From positions 1-64,000 of the forward strand of contig JAFPBO010000036.1 of NCBI GenBank assembly GCA_017390475.1: a DNA stretch of 64,000 bases, read 5' to 3'. Every line of letters begins with the position of its first letter. Position 1 is the first letter of the stretch. This stretch comes from Loktanella sp. (lineage in GTDB: Bacteria; Pseudomonadota; Alphaproteobacteria; Rhodobacterales; Rhodobacteraceae). The notes beneath the pieces are model-generated. The model saw only the letters and a list, made by a program, of their open reading frames with translations, ran no database searches and was not told where the DNA came from. Below are positions 17,543 through 25,812 of this stretch, in pieces. The translations under genes and the position numbers were made by a program.

Positions 17543-18526
17543 ATGAATAGAATGACTGGATTGGTCAGCGCGCTGGCGTTGACTGTTGGTTTTGCCTCGG
17601 CAGCCACCGCCGAAACGACAATGGGCATCGTCGTCAAGATCGGCGGTATTCCGTGGTTCAACGCTATGGAAGACGGCATCACCCGCCGCGCCGCCGAACT
17701 GGGCGTCACGGCCGAGATGATCGGCCCGGTGTCGGCTGACCCGGCGCTGCAGGTGCAGGCGATCGAGGATCTGATCGCGAAAGGTGTCGATGTGATTGGC
17801 GTCGTGCCAAATGATGAGGCCGCTCTGGAACCAGTGCTGGCCAAGGCGCGTGAAGCGGGGATCATCGTGATCTCGCATGAAGGGCCGGGTTTGCAGAATG
17901 TGGACTGGAACTTTGAACTGGCCTCGGCCGAAGGGTTTGGCGAAGCCCATGCCAGGCTGCTGTCCGAGCGGACCGAAGAAGGCGGCACCTATGCGGTCTA
18001 TGTCGGTTCGCTGACGGTGCCGCTGCATAATGCCTGGGCCGATGCTGCCATCGCCTGGATGGAAGAAAACCGTCCTGATCTGGTGCCGGTCGGTGACCGT
18101 TACGGTGTGGCGGAAAACGTTGATAACAGCCGGTCCACCGCGCTGGACCTGATCGGGGCGAATGCGGATCTGCGGGGCTTTCTGGCCTTTGGCAGTCAGG
18201 GCCCCATCGGTGCCGGCCGTGCTGTCGAAGAGCGCCGCAAGACCGGTGAGATCCATGTGATGGGGCCGTTTTCACCGGGGCAGGGGCGTTCTATGATCCA
18301 TAGCGGCGTGCTGACTGGTGGCTATATGTGGAACCCGGCGCAGGCTGGTGAAGTCTTTGTCACCCTGGGACAGATGCTCGCTGATGGCGAAGCCATTGAG
18401 GCGGGTATGGATATCCCCGGTCTGGGCGTTATTGAGCCTGATTTCGACAACAAGGATATCATCACTGATAACCTGTTGGAAATCAACGCAGAGACCGTTG
18501 ATAATCTGGCTGAAATGGGTCTCTGA
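17543..18526 (+). CDS. Periplasmic sugar-binding protein of the second ABC importer
   Basis: Substrate-binding protein (327 residues) of the RhaS/LsrB-like branch of sugar-binding proteins. A signal peptide (MNRMTGLVSALALT to ATAET, cleavage about residue 22) is followed by IVVKIGGIPWFNAMEDGI, ADPALQVQAIEDLIAKGVD and VVPNDEAALEPVL, all typical of the fold. GGGAGGA at 17532-17538 favours the ATG at 17543 over the upstream in-frame starts, which would include the operator region. It is followed by a terminator-like hairpin that probably makes this protein more abundant than the rest of the importer. The sugar is unknown. Confidence 0.88.
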   Translation: MNRMTGLVSALALTVGFASAATAETTMGIVVKIGGIPWFNAMEDGITRRAAELGVTAEMIGPVSADPALQVQAIEDLIAKGVDVIGVVPNDEAALEPVLAKAREAGIIVISHEGPGLQNVDWNFELASAEGFGEAHARLLSERTEEGGTYAVYVGSLTVPLHNAWADAAIAWMEENRPDLVPVGDRYGVAENVDNSRSTALDLIGANADLRGFLAFGSQGPIGAGRAVEERRKTGEIHVMGPFSPGQGRSMIHSGVLTGGYMWNPAQAGEVFVTLGQMLADGEAIEAGMDIPGLGVIEPDFDNKDIITDNLLEINAETVDNLAEMGL

Positions 18527-18535
18527 TCCGGCCAT

Positions 18536-18570
18536 TGGGCGGGTGTTTTTGAACGCCCGCCCAGTTTTTT
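18536..18570 (+). terminator. Rho-independent terminator/attenuator after the binding protein
   Basis: TGGGCGGGTGTT (18536-18547) pairs with AACGCCCGCCCA (18552-18563, one G-T) and is followed by GTTTTTT. This is a full intrinsic terminator shape placed between the binding-protein and ATPase genes, so partial read-through would set their expression ratio. Confidence 0.8.
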
Positions 18571-18589
18571 CATGCAACAGAGGTGTCCC

Positions 18590-20095
18590 ATGACAGCTGC
18601 CCCGGCAGAGCGGTTTGCGCTGCGTCTTCACAAAGTGTCCAAGGCCTTTGGTGGCGTGCAGGCCTTGAACAAGGTCGATTTCGAGGTGCGGGCGGGTGAA
18701 ATTCATTGCCTTGCCGGTGAAAATGGTTGCGGCAAGTCGACCCTGATCAAAGTGGTTACAGGTGTGCATCAGCCCGAAACGGCAGAGCTGATCGAATTGT
18801 TCGGTGAAGCTGTTGATCGGATCAATCCGGTGCAGGCCCGTCAGATGGGTGTTTCGGTGATCTGGCAGGACCTTGCGCTGTTCCCGCATATGAGTGTCGC
18901 TGAAAACATTGCCTTTGACAGTCTGGTCGGGCTGAAACCCCGGACTGTCAGCTATCGCGACATGACGGACCGGTCGAAAGCGGTGCTGGACAGTCTGGGT
19001 GTGCAGTTGGACCTGTCAGCGCCGTTGCAGGATCTGCAGATCGCACAGCGGCAGGTGGTGGCAATCGCGCGGGCGCTGATGAATGACGCGAAGCTGATTT
19101 TCATGGATGAACCGACGGCGTCCTTGACCCAGTCGGAAACCGACCGGCTGCTGGATATTGTGCGCAAACTGTCGGCCAATGGTGTCGCCATCGTTTTTGT
19201 CAGCCACCGTCTGGCCGAAGTGCTGGATATTGCCGAACGTGTCACCGTCGTGCGGGATGGCAATCTTGTCGGGGTATATCCCACTGCCGGAATGACGCAG
19301 GCTCGTCTGGGCGAATTGATGACCGGCCAGTTGATCGAAGCCGAGGTAACCGCCCGCGACCGGTCTGACGGGCCGGTTGTATTCGCGGCAGAGGGTTTGT
19401 CGCGGCATGGGGAATTCACTGATGTATCATTCCAGATCCGCGCCGGTGAGGTGCTGGGCCTGACGGGGCTGATCGGGGCCGGGCGCACCGAGCTGGCGCA
19501 TGTGATGATGGGAATGCGCCGGTCTGACGCTGGCCAGATGTGGCTGAATGGGGCCAGCTATCGCCCCGCATCAATCCGCAAGGCGATTGCGCAGGGTATG
19601 GCCTATGTGTCCGAGGATCGGCTTTCGCTGGGACTGCTGCAAAAACAACCTATCGCCGATAACACGGTGATTTCGGTGCTGCGCAAGCTAACAACAGCGA
19701 CAGGCCTGATTTCAGAGCGACGCAAGGCCGATATGGTGCAGCATTGGATCCGGGAACTTGGCGTCAAAATCGGGTCACCTGATGATGCGATTTCGACATT
19801 ATCGGGAGGCAATCAGCAAAAGGTCGTTCTGGCCAAATGGCTTGCCACCGAGCCGAAGCTTTTGATCCTCGACAGCCCGACGGTCGGCGTTGATGTCGGC
19901 GCGCGTGCCGGGATTTTCCGCATTGTGCGCGCGTTGGCGGATCAGGGGCTGGCGATCCTGCTGATCTCTGACGAGGTCACCGAGGTGATGTTCAACGCTG
20001 ACCGCATCCTGCACATGGCCGATGGGCGGCTGATCGAGGAATACGATCCCCGCAAAATCAAGGTCACCGAACTGGAGGAGCAGATCTATGCGTAA
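18590..20095 (+). CDS. Sugar ABC transporter ATP-binding protein (second importer)
   Basis: Two-domain RbsA-type ATPase, 501 residues. The first half has Walker A GENGCGKST and MDEPTASLTQ; the second has [20 protein letters not shown] and the LILDSPTVGVDVG segment, in which serine replaces the usual glutamate-proline context (DSPT instead of DEPT). GAGG at 18580-18583 supports the ATG at 18590 rather than the one at 18572. It overlaps the next permease gene by 8 bp. Confidence 0.9.
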   Translation: MTAAPAERFALRLHKVSKAFGGVQALNKVDFEVRAGEIHCLAGENGCGKSTLIKVVTGVHQPETAELIELFGEAVDRINPVQARQMGVSVIWQDLALFPHMSVAENIAFDSLVGLKPRTVSYRDMTDRSKAVLDSLGVQLDLSAPLQDLQIAQRQVVAIARALMNDAKLIFMDEPTASLTQSETDRLLDIVRKLSANGVAIVFVSHRLAEVLDIAERVTVVRDGNLVGVYPTAGMTQARLGELMTGQLIEAEVTARDRSDGPVVFAAEGLSRHGEFTDVSFQIRAGEVLGLTGLIGAGRTELAHVMMGMRRSDAGQMWLNGASYRPASIRKAIAQGMAYVSEDRLSLGLLQKQPIADNTVISVLRKLTTATGLISERRKADMVQHWIRELGVKIGSPDDAISTLSGGNQQKVVLAKWLATEPKLLILDSPTVGVDVGARAGIFRIVRALADQGLAILLISDEVTEVMFNADRILHMADGRLIEEYDPRKIKVTELEEQIYA

Positions 20096-21080
20096 TGTCA
20101 TGCGAAGCTACACGATCGAACTGCGGCTGGCTGTCGTGCTGGCCACGATCTGCATCGTCTTGTCGCTGACCGCGCCTCAATTTGCGACGCTGTCCAACGC
20201 GACATCGCTGCTGAACAATTCCTCGGTCAATTTGATCTGGGCCGTGGGCCTGCTGGTGGTGTTAATCGCAGGTGGGATCGACATCTCTTTTGCGGTGGCG
20301 TCGTCTGTCGTGCAATATCTGGCCGCAAAGCTGCTGCTGGGCATGGGCGGCGGCAATTGGGTGCTTGGCTTTTTGTTCTGCGGATCGCTTGGCATCTTGC
20401 TGGGGCTCCTGAATGCCTGGCTGATCCACGGGTTTCGCATCATTTCCATCGTGGTGACGATTGCGACGTTTAACGCATTCTTTGGGCTGCTGATGTATTT
20501 CAGCGGCGGTCGGAATATCTACGGCCTGCCAGATTGGTGGACGGCGCGTATCTTTATCTTTGAATATCAGAATGCGCAGGGGGTCTGGTCGGAACTGACC
20601 CTGGCAGTCGCGGTGATGGTGGCCTGCGTTTTCGCCACTTGGGTGCTGATCCAGCGCAGTAACATCGGCCGCCAGCTTTATGCTTTTGGCGACAACCCCG
20701 AAGGGGCGCGCCGTGCCGGTGTCAATATCGCCGTCATGCAGGGCGTGGCCTTTGGCTGGATGGGTCTGATGGCGGGGATCGCCGGGCTGATGCAGGTCAA
20801 TATCGTCAAGGAAGTGGTGCCCAACGCCCTGTATGGGCGCGAGTTGGAAGTGCTGGCCGCCGTGGTTCTGGGCGGTGCCCGGCTGGGCGGGGGCAAAGGC
20901 ACGATACTGGGTTGCATTCTGGGGGTGATGTTCGTGGCGATCACGCAGAACGGGCTGAACCTGTTGGGCGTGTCGCCCTTTGCCTTCCAGATGATCATCG
21001 GTGCCGCGATCCTGATTGCCATCTCGACATCAAACATTGACCTGTCGCAGATCCTGCGCAGCAAGGAGGCCCGCTCATGA
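20088..21080 (+). CDS. Sugar ABC transporter permease 1 (second importer)
   Basis: Integral membrane component, 330 residues, RbsC family, with VVLIAGGIDISFAVA (about residues 57-71) matching the GGIDLS signature. The loop AFGDNPEGARRAGVN precedes the final membrane segments. GGAGGAG lies 7 bp before the ATG. It overlaps the ATPase gene upstream (8 bp) and the second permease downstream (ATGA), so the four transporter genes are translationally coupled. It probably forms a heterodimer with permease 2. Confidence 0.9.
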   Translation: MRNVMRSYTIELRLAVVLATICIVLSLTAPQFATLSNATSLLNNSSVNLIWAVGLLVVLIAGGIDISFAVASSVVQYLAAKLLLGMGGGNWVLGFLFCGSLGILLGLLNAWLIHGFRIISIVVTIATFNAFFGLLMYFSGGRNIYGLPDWWTARIFIFEYQNAQGVWSELTLAVAVMVACVFATWVLIQRSNIGRQLYAFGDNPEGARRAGVNIAVMQGVAFGWMGLMAGIAGLMQVNIVKEVVPNALYGRELEVLAAVVLGGARLGGGKGTILGCILGVMFVAITQNGLNLLGVSPFAFQMIIGAAILIAISTSNIDLSQILRSKEARS

Positions 21081-22087
21081 CTGCGCTGACCGAACGTCTG
21101 GCCCGGCTGAAAAACGGCCCGACCGCAGAGAATATCGGCCTGCTGATCATGCTGGCCGTGCTGGTGGTGGGCTTTTCGATCCTGTCGCCGCGCTTTTTGA
21201 CGGCGGCCAATCTGGGGTCCATGGGGTTTCAGATGCCACTGCTGGGGCTTTTGACGCTGGCGATGCTGGCACCGATCCTGTCGGGCGGGCTGAATCTGGC
21301 GATTGTGTATACCGCCAATATCTGCGGGCTGACGCTGGCCTGGACGATGATGCAATTCGGCGGCGCCGAGGCGGGGATTGCCGCTTTTATCCTGGGGGCT
21401 GTGCTGGCCCTGATCGTTGGCGCGCTGTCGGGTGCGGTAATGGGGGCCGTGGTGGCCTATGTCGGCGCGCATCCTATTCTGGTATCGCTGGCGATGATGA
21501 TTTTCCTGCGTGGGTTGGGCGAATTTCTGACCCGCGGCGGCGATATTTCGGGATTTCCTGATTATATGCGGGTGCTTGGCCATGGTTCCCTGTGGGGAAT
21601 TCCGGTGCCGCTGGTGCTGTTTGCCGTCGTGGCATTTGCCTGGCATGTCCTGTTGCGGCGTACGCCACATGGCTTTTCCGTCTATATGACCGGATCAAAC
21701 CAGCGCGCGGCGCAATATGCCGGGCTGGATGCGAAACGGACGCTGGTTCTGATCTATGCGCTGTCCGGGGTGCTGTGCGCCATCGCCGGAATCCTGATGG
21801 CGGCCCGGTTCAATTCTGTCCGCGTTGGCCATGGAGAGGCGATGTTGCTGATCACCGTGCTGGCCTGTTTTCTTGGTGGGATCGACCCGTTCGGCGGGCA
21901 TGGCCGGGTCGTTCCGGTGATCATCGCGCTGGTCATCCTGCAGGTGCTGTCATCGGGGCTTAATCTGATCGGGGCGAACCAGCATCTGGCGACAGCTGTC
22001 TGGGGCCTGTTTCTGATTGGCGTGATGGTTTTGCGATCAGGGCGGCTCGGACAATTGATATCTCTCATCACTCGAAAGGATAAATGA
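21077..22087 (+). CDS. Sugar ABC transporter permease 2 (second importer)
   Basis: Second RbsC-type permease, 336 residues. The signature is altered to LSGGLNLAIVYT (about residues 70-81), with asparagine for the usual aspartate; such variants are common in the second permease of heterodimeric sugar importers. The loop MTGSNQRAAQYAGLDAKRT is well conserved. ATGA overlaps exist at both ends (with permease 1 and with the epimerase gene). Confidence 0.9.
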   Translation: MTALTERLARLKNGPTAENIGLLIMLAVLVVGFSILSPRFLTAANLGSMGFQMPLLGLLTLAMLAPILSGGLNLAIVYTANICGLTLAWTMMQFGGAEAGIAAFILGAVLALIVGALSGAVMGAVVAYVGAHPILVSLAMMIFLRGLGEFLTRGGDISGFPDYMRVLGHGSLWGIPVPLVLFAVVAFAWHVLLRRTPHGFSVYMTGSNQRAAQYAGLDAKRTLVLIYALSGVLCAIAGILMAARFNSVRVGHGEAMLLITVLACFLGGIDPFGGHGRVVPVIIALVILQVLSSGLNLIGANQHLATAVWGLFLIGVMVLRSGRLGQLISLITRKDK

Positions 22088-22935
22088 TGGAAGGCTTTGG
22101 CGTACACACAAGCATGTGGACAATGAACTGGGACCGTGAGGGGGCTGAACGCGCTGTCGCCGCCGCCAAAGGCTATGGGCTGGATTTCATCGAAATCCCT
22201 ATGCTGCGCCCATCGGAAATTGATACCGCCCATACCGCCAAGCTGATCGAACAGAACGATCTGTGCGCGGTCTGTTCGCTGGGTTTGCCGGAACAATATT
22301 GGGCGTCGGTCAACCCCGAAGGTGCGATCGACTATCTGAAACTGGCGATCGACAAGACCAAGGCCTGCGGCGCAGAGGCCCTGTCCGGTGTGACCTTCGG
22401 TGGCATTGGTCAGCGCACTGGCACATGGCCGTCTGAGGGCGAGTATGACAATGTCGCCCGCGTGCTGGATGCAGGTGCGACCTATGCGAAATCGGTTGGC
22501 CTGCTGTTTGGGATTGAGCCGGTCAATCGCTATGAGAACCATCTGATCAACACCGGCTGGCAGGCGCGGGACATGATCGAAAGGGTCGGGTCTGACAATA
22601 TCTTTATTCACCTTGATACCTACCACATGAATATCGAGGAAAAGGGAGCAGGGAATGGTATCCTTGATGCCCGCGAGTACCTGCGCTATATCCATTTGTC
22701 GGAAAGCGACCGTGGCACGCCGGGTGAAGGCTGCTGCGACTGGGATGAAATTTTCGCGACACTCAAGGCGATTGATTTCAAAGGCGGGCTGGCGATGGAA
22801 AGCTTTATCAACATGCCTCCAGAGATTGGCTTTGGCCTTGCGGTCTGGCGTCCTGTTGCCAAGGATCAGGAAGAGGTCATGTCCAAAGGTCTACCATTCC
22901 TGCGCAACAAGGCCGCGCAGTACCGGTTGATCTGA
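22084..22935 (+). CDS. Ketose 3-epimerase, D-tagatose/D-psicose 3-epimerase family
   Basis: TIM-barrel isomerase of the sugar phosphate isomerase/epimerase superfamily, 283 residues. The four metal ligands of the tagatose-3-epimerase group can be placed: Glu in LFGIEPVNRYE (about 141-151), Asp in HLDTYHMNIEE, His in YIHLSESDRGTPGEG and Glu in AMESF (about 239). The enzyme inverts C3 of a free ketose such as D-fructose/D-allulose or L-ribulose. It shares ATGA overlaps with the permease and kinase genes, so the epimerised sugar is probably the one imported and then phosphorylated. Confidence 0.85.
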   Translation: MMEGFGVHTSMWTMNWDREGAERAVAAAKGYGLDFIEIPMLRPSEIDTAHTAKLIEQNDLCAVCSLGLPEQYWASVNPEGAIDYLKLAIDKTKACGAEALSGVTFGGIGQRTGTWPSEGEYDNVARVLDAGATYAKSVGLLFGIEPVNRYENHLINTGWQARDMIERVGSDNIFIHLDTYHMNIEEKGAGNGILDAREYLRYIHLSESDRGTPGEGCCDWDEIFATLKAIDFKGGLAMESFINMPPEIGFGLAVWRPVAKDQEEVMSKGLPFLRNKAAQYRLI

Positions 22936-23570
22936 TGCTGCCGCAGCCTACAACAATGGAGGGTCTGGTGCGCCAGGCCCTGTCCTTACTGGATCAGCCC
23001 GGCCGCCGGTGTCTTGCCATGGCCGGGGCACCCGGATCGGGCAAAAGCACGAGTGCGGCAACCTTGCAGGACGCAGTGAATGCGACGGCCCCCGGTGCGG
23101 CAGCGATCCTGCCGATGGACGGGTTCCACTTTGACGATGCCGTGCTGGAGGATCGCCGCCGCCGCCCGTGGAAAGGTGCGCCTGACACCTTTGATGTGGG
23201 TGGTCTGATCTCTGTCATCATGCGGTTGCGCCAGCAGGATGATATCGTCGCGGTACCGGTCTTTGACCGCGATCTGGAGATTTCGCGCGGCTCTGCCCGG
23301 CTGATCCCACAGGACACGCGGCTGATTATCGTTGAGGGTAATTATCTGTTGCTGGACGAGGCACCCTGGTCCAGTCTTGCCCCGTTGTTTGATCTGACGG
23401 TGATGATCGATGTCCCAGAGATTGTTTTGGCCGAACGGCTGCGGGCCCGTTGGGCGCATTACGACATGAGCAGCGACCAGATCATGCAGAAACTGGAAGA
23501 CAACGATCTGCCTAATGGACGCCGGGTGCGCCAGCACAGCCGACCCGCTGATTTTATCTTGCAGCAGTGA
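22935..23570 (+). CDS. FrcK-like sugar/nucleoside kinase
   Basis: P-loop kinase of the uridine kinase/phosphoribulokinase type, 211 residues. The Walker A is AGAPGSGKST (about 31-40); PMDGFHFDD follows at about 60, as in the pantothenate kinase/FrcK group, and VEGNYLLLDEAPW forms the second conserved element. FrcK-type proteins accompany the fructose importer of rhizobia. Here the gene overlaps the epimerase by one base (TGATG) and closes the operon, suggesting that it phosphorylates the imported or epimerised ketose. It converges with the HipA-like gene 6 bp away. Confidence 0.8.
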   Translation: MLPQPTTMEGLVRQALSLLDQPGRRCLAMAGAPGSGKSTSAATLQDAVNATAPGAAAILPMDGFHFDDAVLEDRRRRPWKGAPDTFDVGGLISVIMRLRQQDDIVAVPVFDRDLEISRGSARLIPQDTRLIIVEGNYLLLDEAPWSSLAPLFDLTVMIDVPEIVLAERLRARWAHYDMSSDQIMQKLEDNDLPNGRRVRQHSRPADFILQQ

Positions 23571-23576
23571 ATGACG

Positions 23577-25412
23577 TTAGTGCCATGCCGCAAGTCGTTC
23601 GCGGCACAAATCCAGCATCTGCTCTGCCTTGGTCAGTATGTCTTTTCCAAGGTTTGGAACCTGCGGAATCACAACCTGATCCAGCGCATTGGCAAATCTG
23701 CTGGTGAGTTCATCAATCGCGGCATCGGCGGCGTGCGCGGGAATGCCAGCGATTGCCGCCATGCGCAGGAAATCGGCACGCCGCAGTCGGTCATCTTTGC
23801 CATCCAGCTTGAGCGCCATGCGGTCATGTCCCAGCCCGGGAAAGATACGGGTGGTTACGGCGTCATATAGTGGCGCGATCCGCACGCTTTCAAAACCGCC
23901 CGCACCGGCGGGCGCGATTTTGAGCAAGGACAGGTTCTTGAGATGCATGTCGCCATCGGCAATGAGCCAGGCAAACAGCGCGCGTTTGAGAAGCATCAGC
24001 AGATCTGCTTGCGGCGCGGTCGAAAGCGGGCGCAGAGCGCGCGCGATCCTTTCGATTGTGCCGTCATATTTGGCCTCTGGCGGCAGATCGAGAACAGAAC
24101 ACATATCTTCCAGAGCAATGCGATGACCGTCGTTTTCGCCGTCGCGGATATCAAATCGTTCCACAATCAATGCAGGCGGCATGCCATCGGGCATATGGGT
24201 CAATGCAATGGCGGGCACGTCAAGTCCTGTGGCGCGTCCCAAGGTCATCGCCAGATATTCGATCAGCGGTAAGGCCTGAAAGCCACTTGTCCCCGCAGGT
24301 TTCAGAATATGTGTGAAAGGCGCAGTGGTACTGGGAACAAGGCGCCCTTGCGGGTCAAGAAACATCGGTGCCTTGATCTGCACGCCGGACAGGCGCGGTG
24401 TCTGGGTATCTGTGAACAGGCGCGCAAGGTTGTCTTCAAAGCCTTGCTCGATATCACCGCGGCCCGGCCCGGCATAGCGACCGGTAAAGACACCTGCCGT
24501 GCAGAATGTATCCAGCCGGGTTGATAGGTGATCAGCGGGCAGATTTGTTATCTCGGCGGGGTCTGTGCTGATGGTGATATTCGACATGTAGCGCTTGCCG
24601 GATTGTAGCAGCGCGCGTTCATCGTTTTGGTTCAGTACGCGTTCCAGCCAGCCTTCGGGCAAGAGCGAAAGGATGAAGGCGGGCAGTTTTCCCGGGCTGC
24701 GCTGCTGGACCAATGGCAGATCGAAACCCTTGTCCGGCTGCCAGCGCCATTCAAAACCGTCATGACGTAACGCGCCGATCCTTTGACCATGCCAGGCCAC
24801 GACGCATTCAAAGGCGGCTTCGTTGTGCAGTGCAATCAGCGATGGCGATTTCAGCAGGTAACGTTCTGCCTGTTCACCTTCGCGGTACCATTCATTTTCA
24901 CGTGCAAGCGCCCAGAGTGCGTCAGCAGCGCCTTTGGGGCCGCCATAATCTGCGATCAGTCGGTCCGCCAGTGAGGCGCGCATCTCTTCACTGATCGAAG
25001 CGGCATGTTCGCTGCGCAGACGAAAGGCTTCAAGGAAACGCTGACGCGGAGAGGAAATATTGACCCTGAACTCCCCCAACCCATCTGCGACAAATGCCTG
25101 CGCGGTTGAAGGGCGGGTCGGCGCTGCGTTCTGAATGATCTCCAGCGTCCTGATACGGGTGCGCTGCGAGCGCGGACCGCTGAGGAATAACCGTCCGTCG
25201 CGGGTCGGTGTCAGCTGGCTCGCGCTGGCCGCAGACAAATAGGCGCGGGGATAAAGATAATGGGCAATGCGCACGGCGTGCCGCAGCAATGTGCCATCGA
25301 CATCGTCATCTGCATCGGCGTAGATCCCGCGCATTAGCTGCACGATCCGGCCTTTTTCAGCCTGATAATGCGCGCGCGCCTTGTCCAGATTCTCGCCAAC
25401 GAGGTAGAGCAT
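23577..25412 (-). CDS. HipA-like Ser/Thr kinase fused to an AbiEi-like N-terminal domain
   Basis: A 611-residue protein, much longer than HipA (about 440). Residues 1-95 resemble the winged-helix and following region of AbiEi-type antitoxin regulators (MRGIYAD, then YLYPRAYLSAASAS). From about 190 the HipA kinase fold appears: LPEGWLERVL (251-260), SGVQIK (342-347, the phospho-regulated loop), THILKP (367-372), ERFD (418-421), the catalytic loop DGDMHLKN (486-493) and metal-binding YD (516-517). All key catalytic positions are kept, so it should be an active kinase. No separate HipB gene is adjacent. A palindrome lies 3 bp upstream of the start, suggesting self-repression. The AbiEi likeness is by eye. 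Confidence 0.8.
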   Translation of the reverse strand: MLYLVGENLDKARAHYQAEKGRIVQLMRGIYADADDDVDGTLLRHAVRIAHYLYPRAYLSAASASQLTPTRDGRLFLSGPRSQRTRIRTLEIIQNAAPTRPSTAQAFVADGLGEFRVNISSPRQRFLEAFRLRSEHAASISEEMRASLADRLIADYGGPKGAADALWALARENEWYREGEQAERYLLKSPSLIALHNEAAFECVVAWHGQRIGALRHDGFEWRWQPDKGFDLPLVQQRSPGKLPAFILSLLPEGWLERVLNQNDERALLQSGKRYMSNITISTDPAEITNLPADHLSTRLDTFCTAGVFTGRYAGPGRGDIEQGFEDNLARLFTDTQTPRLSGVQIKAPMFLDPQGRLVPSTTAPFTHILKPAGTSGFQALPLIEYLAMTLGRATGLDVPAIALTHMPDGMPPALIVERFDIRDGENDGHRIALEDMCSVLDLPPEAKYDGTIERIARALRPLSTAPQADLLMLLKRALFAWLIADGDMHLKNLSLLKIAPAGAGGFESVRIAPLYDAVTTRIFPGLGHDRMALKLDGKDDRLRRADFLRMAAIAGIPAHAADAAIDELTSRFANALDQVVIPQVPNLGKDILTKAEQMLDLCRERLAAWH

Positions 25413-25415
25413 GAT

Positions 25416-25450
25416 CTAACCTTTGCGTATTTAAGATACGCGAAAGTTAG
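25416..25450. promoter_or_regulatory. Palindromic operator at the HipA-like gene start
   Basis: A 35-bp imperfect palindrome from CTAAC to GTTAG with inner arms TTGCGTAT and ATACGCgAA. It begins 3 bp before the start codon and covers the candidate -10 box, so a bound protein would block transcription and translation. Confidence 0.7.
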
Positions 25451-25472
25451 ATTTATTCACTGTCAGTGTCAA
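25444..25472 (-). promoter_or_regulatory. Promoter of the HipA-like gene
   Basis: On the minus strand TTGACA (25472-25467) is followed after 17 bp by TAACTT (25449-25444). The -35 box is a perfect consensus. The -10 box lies inside the operator palindrome. Confidence 0.55.
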
Positions 25473-25481
25473 TATTTTATA

Positions 25482-25506
25482 ACTTTTGCGTATTTTAAGA
25501 GCGCGA
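25482..25506. promoter_or_regulatory. Second, degenerate copy of the HipA operator
   Basis: ACTTTTGCGTATTTTAAGA followed by GCGCGA repeats the sequence TTGCGTATTTaAGATACGCgAA of the first palindrome with a damaged right arm. It is on the other side of the -35 box, so the promoter is flanked by two sites. Confidence 0.55.
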
Positions 25507-25812
25507 TCGTCACATTCCCTGTGCTGTTGGGCCAGCTTCCAGCAGGGGGAGCCGTCAAAGGCATCCATCGTAATTATCCAGTCTCTCGATCGGTCAAATT
25601 GGGTTCTGGATTGCTTGCTTGTGATCATCTGTTCCAAAACATCATGACAACGGGCCTCTTGGGTGCGGATCACGGGGAAAAGCAATGCCGCAGTATCAAC
25701 GACCATCAAGACACATATGAATGCTGGATCGCAATTTCACTGAACCTGCTTGACCTGCTTTGGTTGACCGGGCCATCTCTGGCACCGAACGATCTGATCA
25801 GGGGAAAGAACC
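25507..25812. other. Spacer before the FGGY kinase; no gene seen
   Basis: About 300 bases between the HipA operator region and the FGGY kinase. I found no supported gene. A GGGGAAAG ribosome site lies just before the kinase start at 25813. No copy of the GntR palindrome at 27377-27392 is present, so the kinase is not obviously under that regulator. Confidence 0.5.

Noticed and set aside
20678-21670. 330-residue minus-strand frame
   Set aside because: Antisense to two permease genes; low-complexity composition, no domain.
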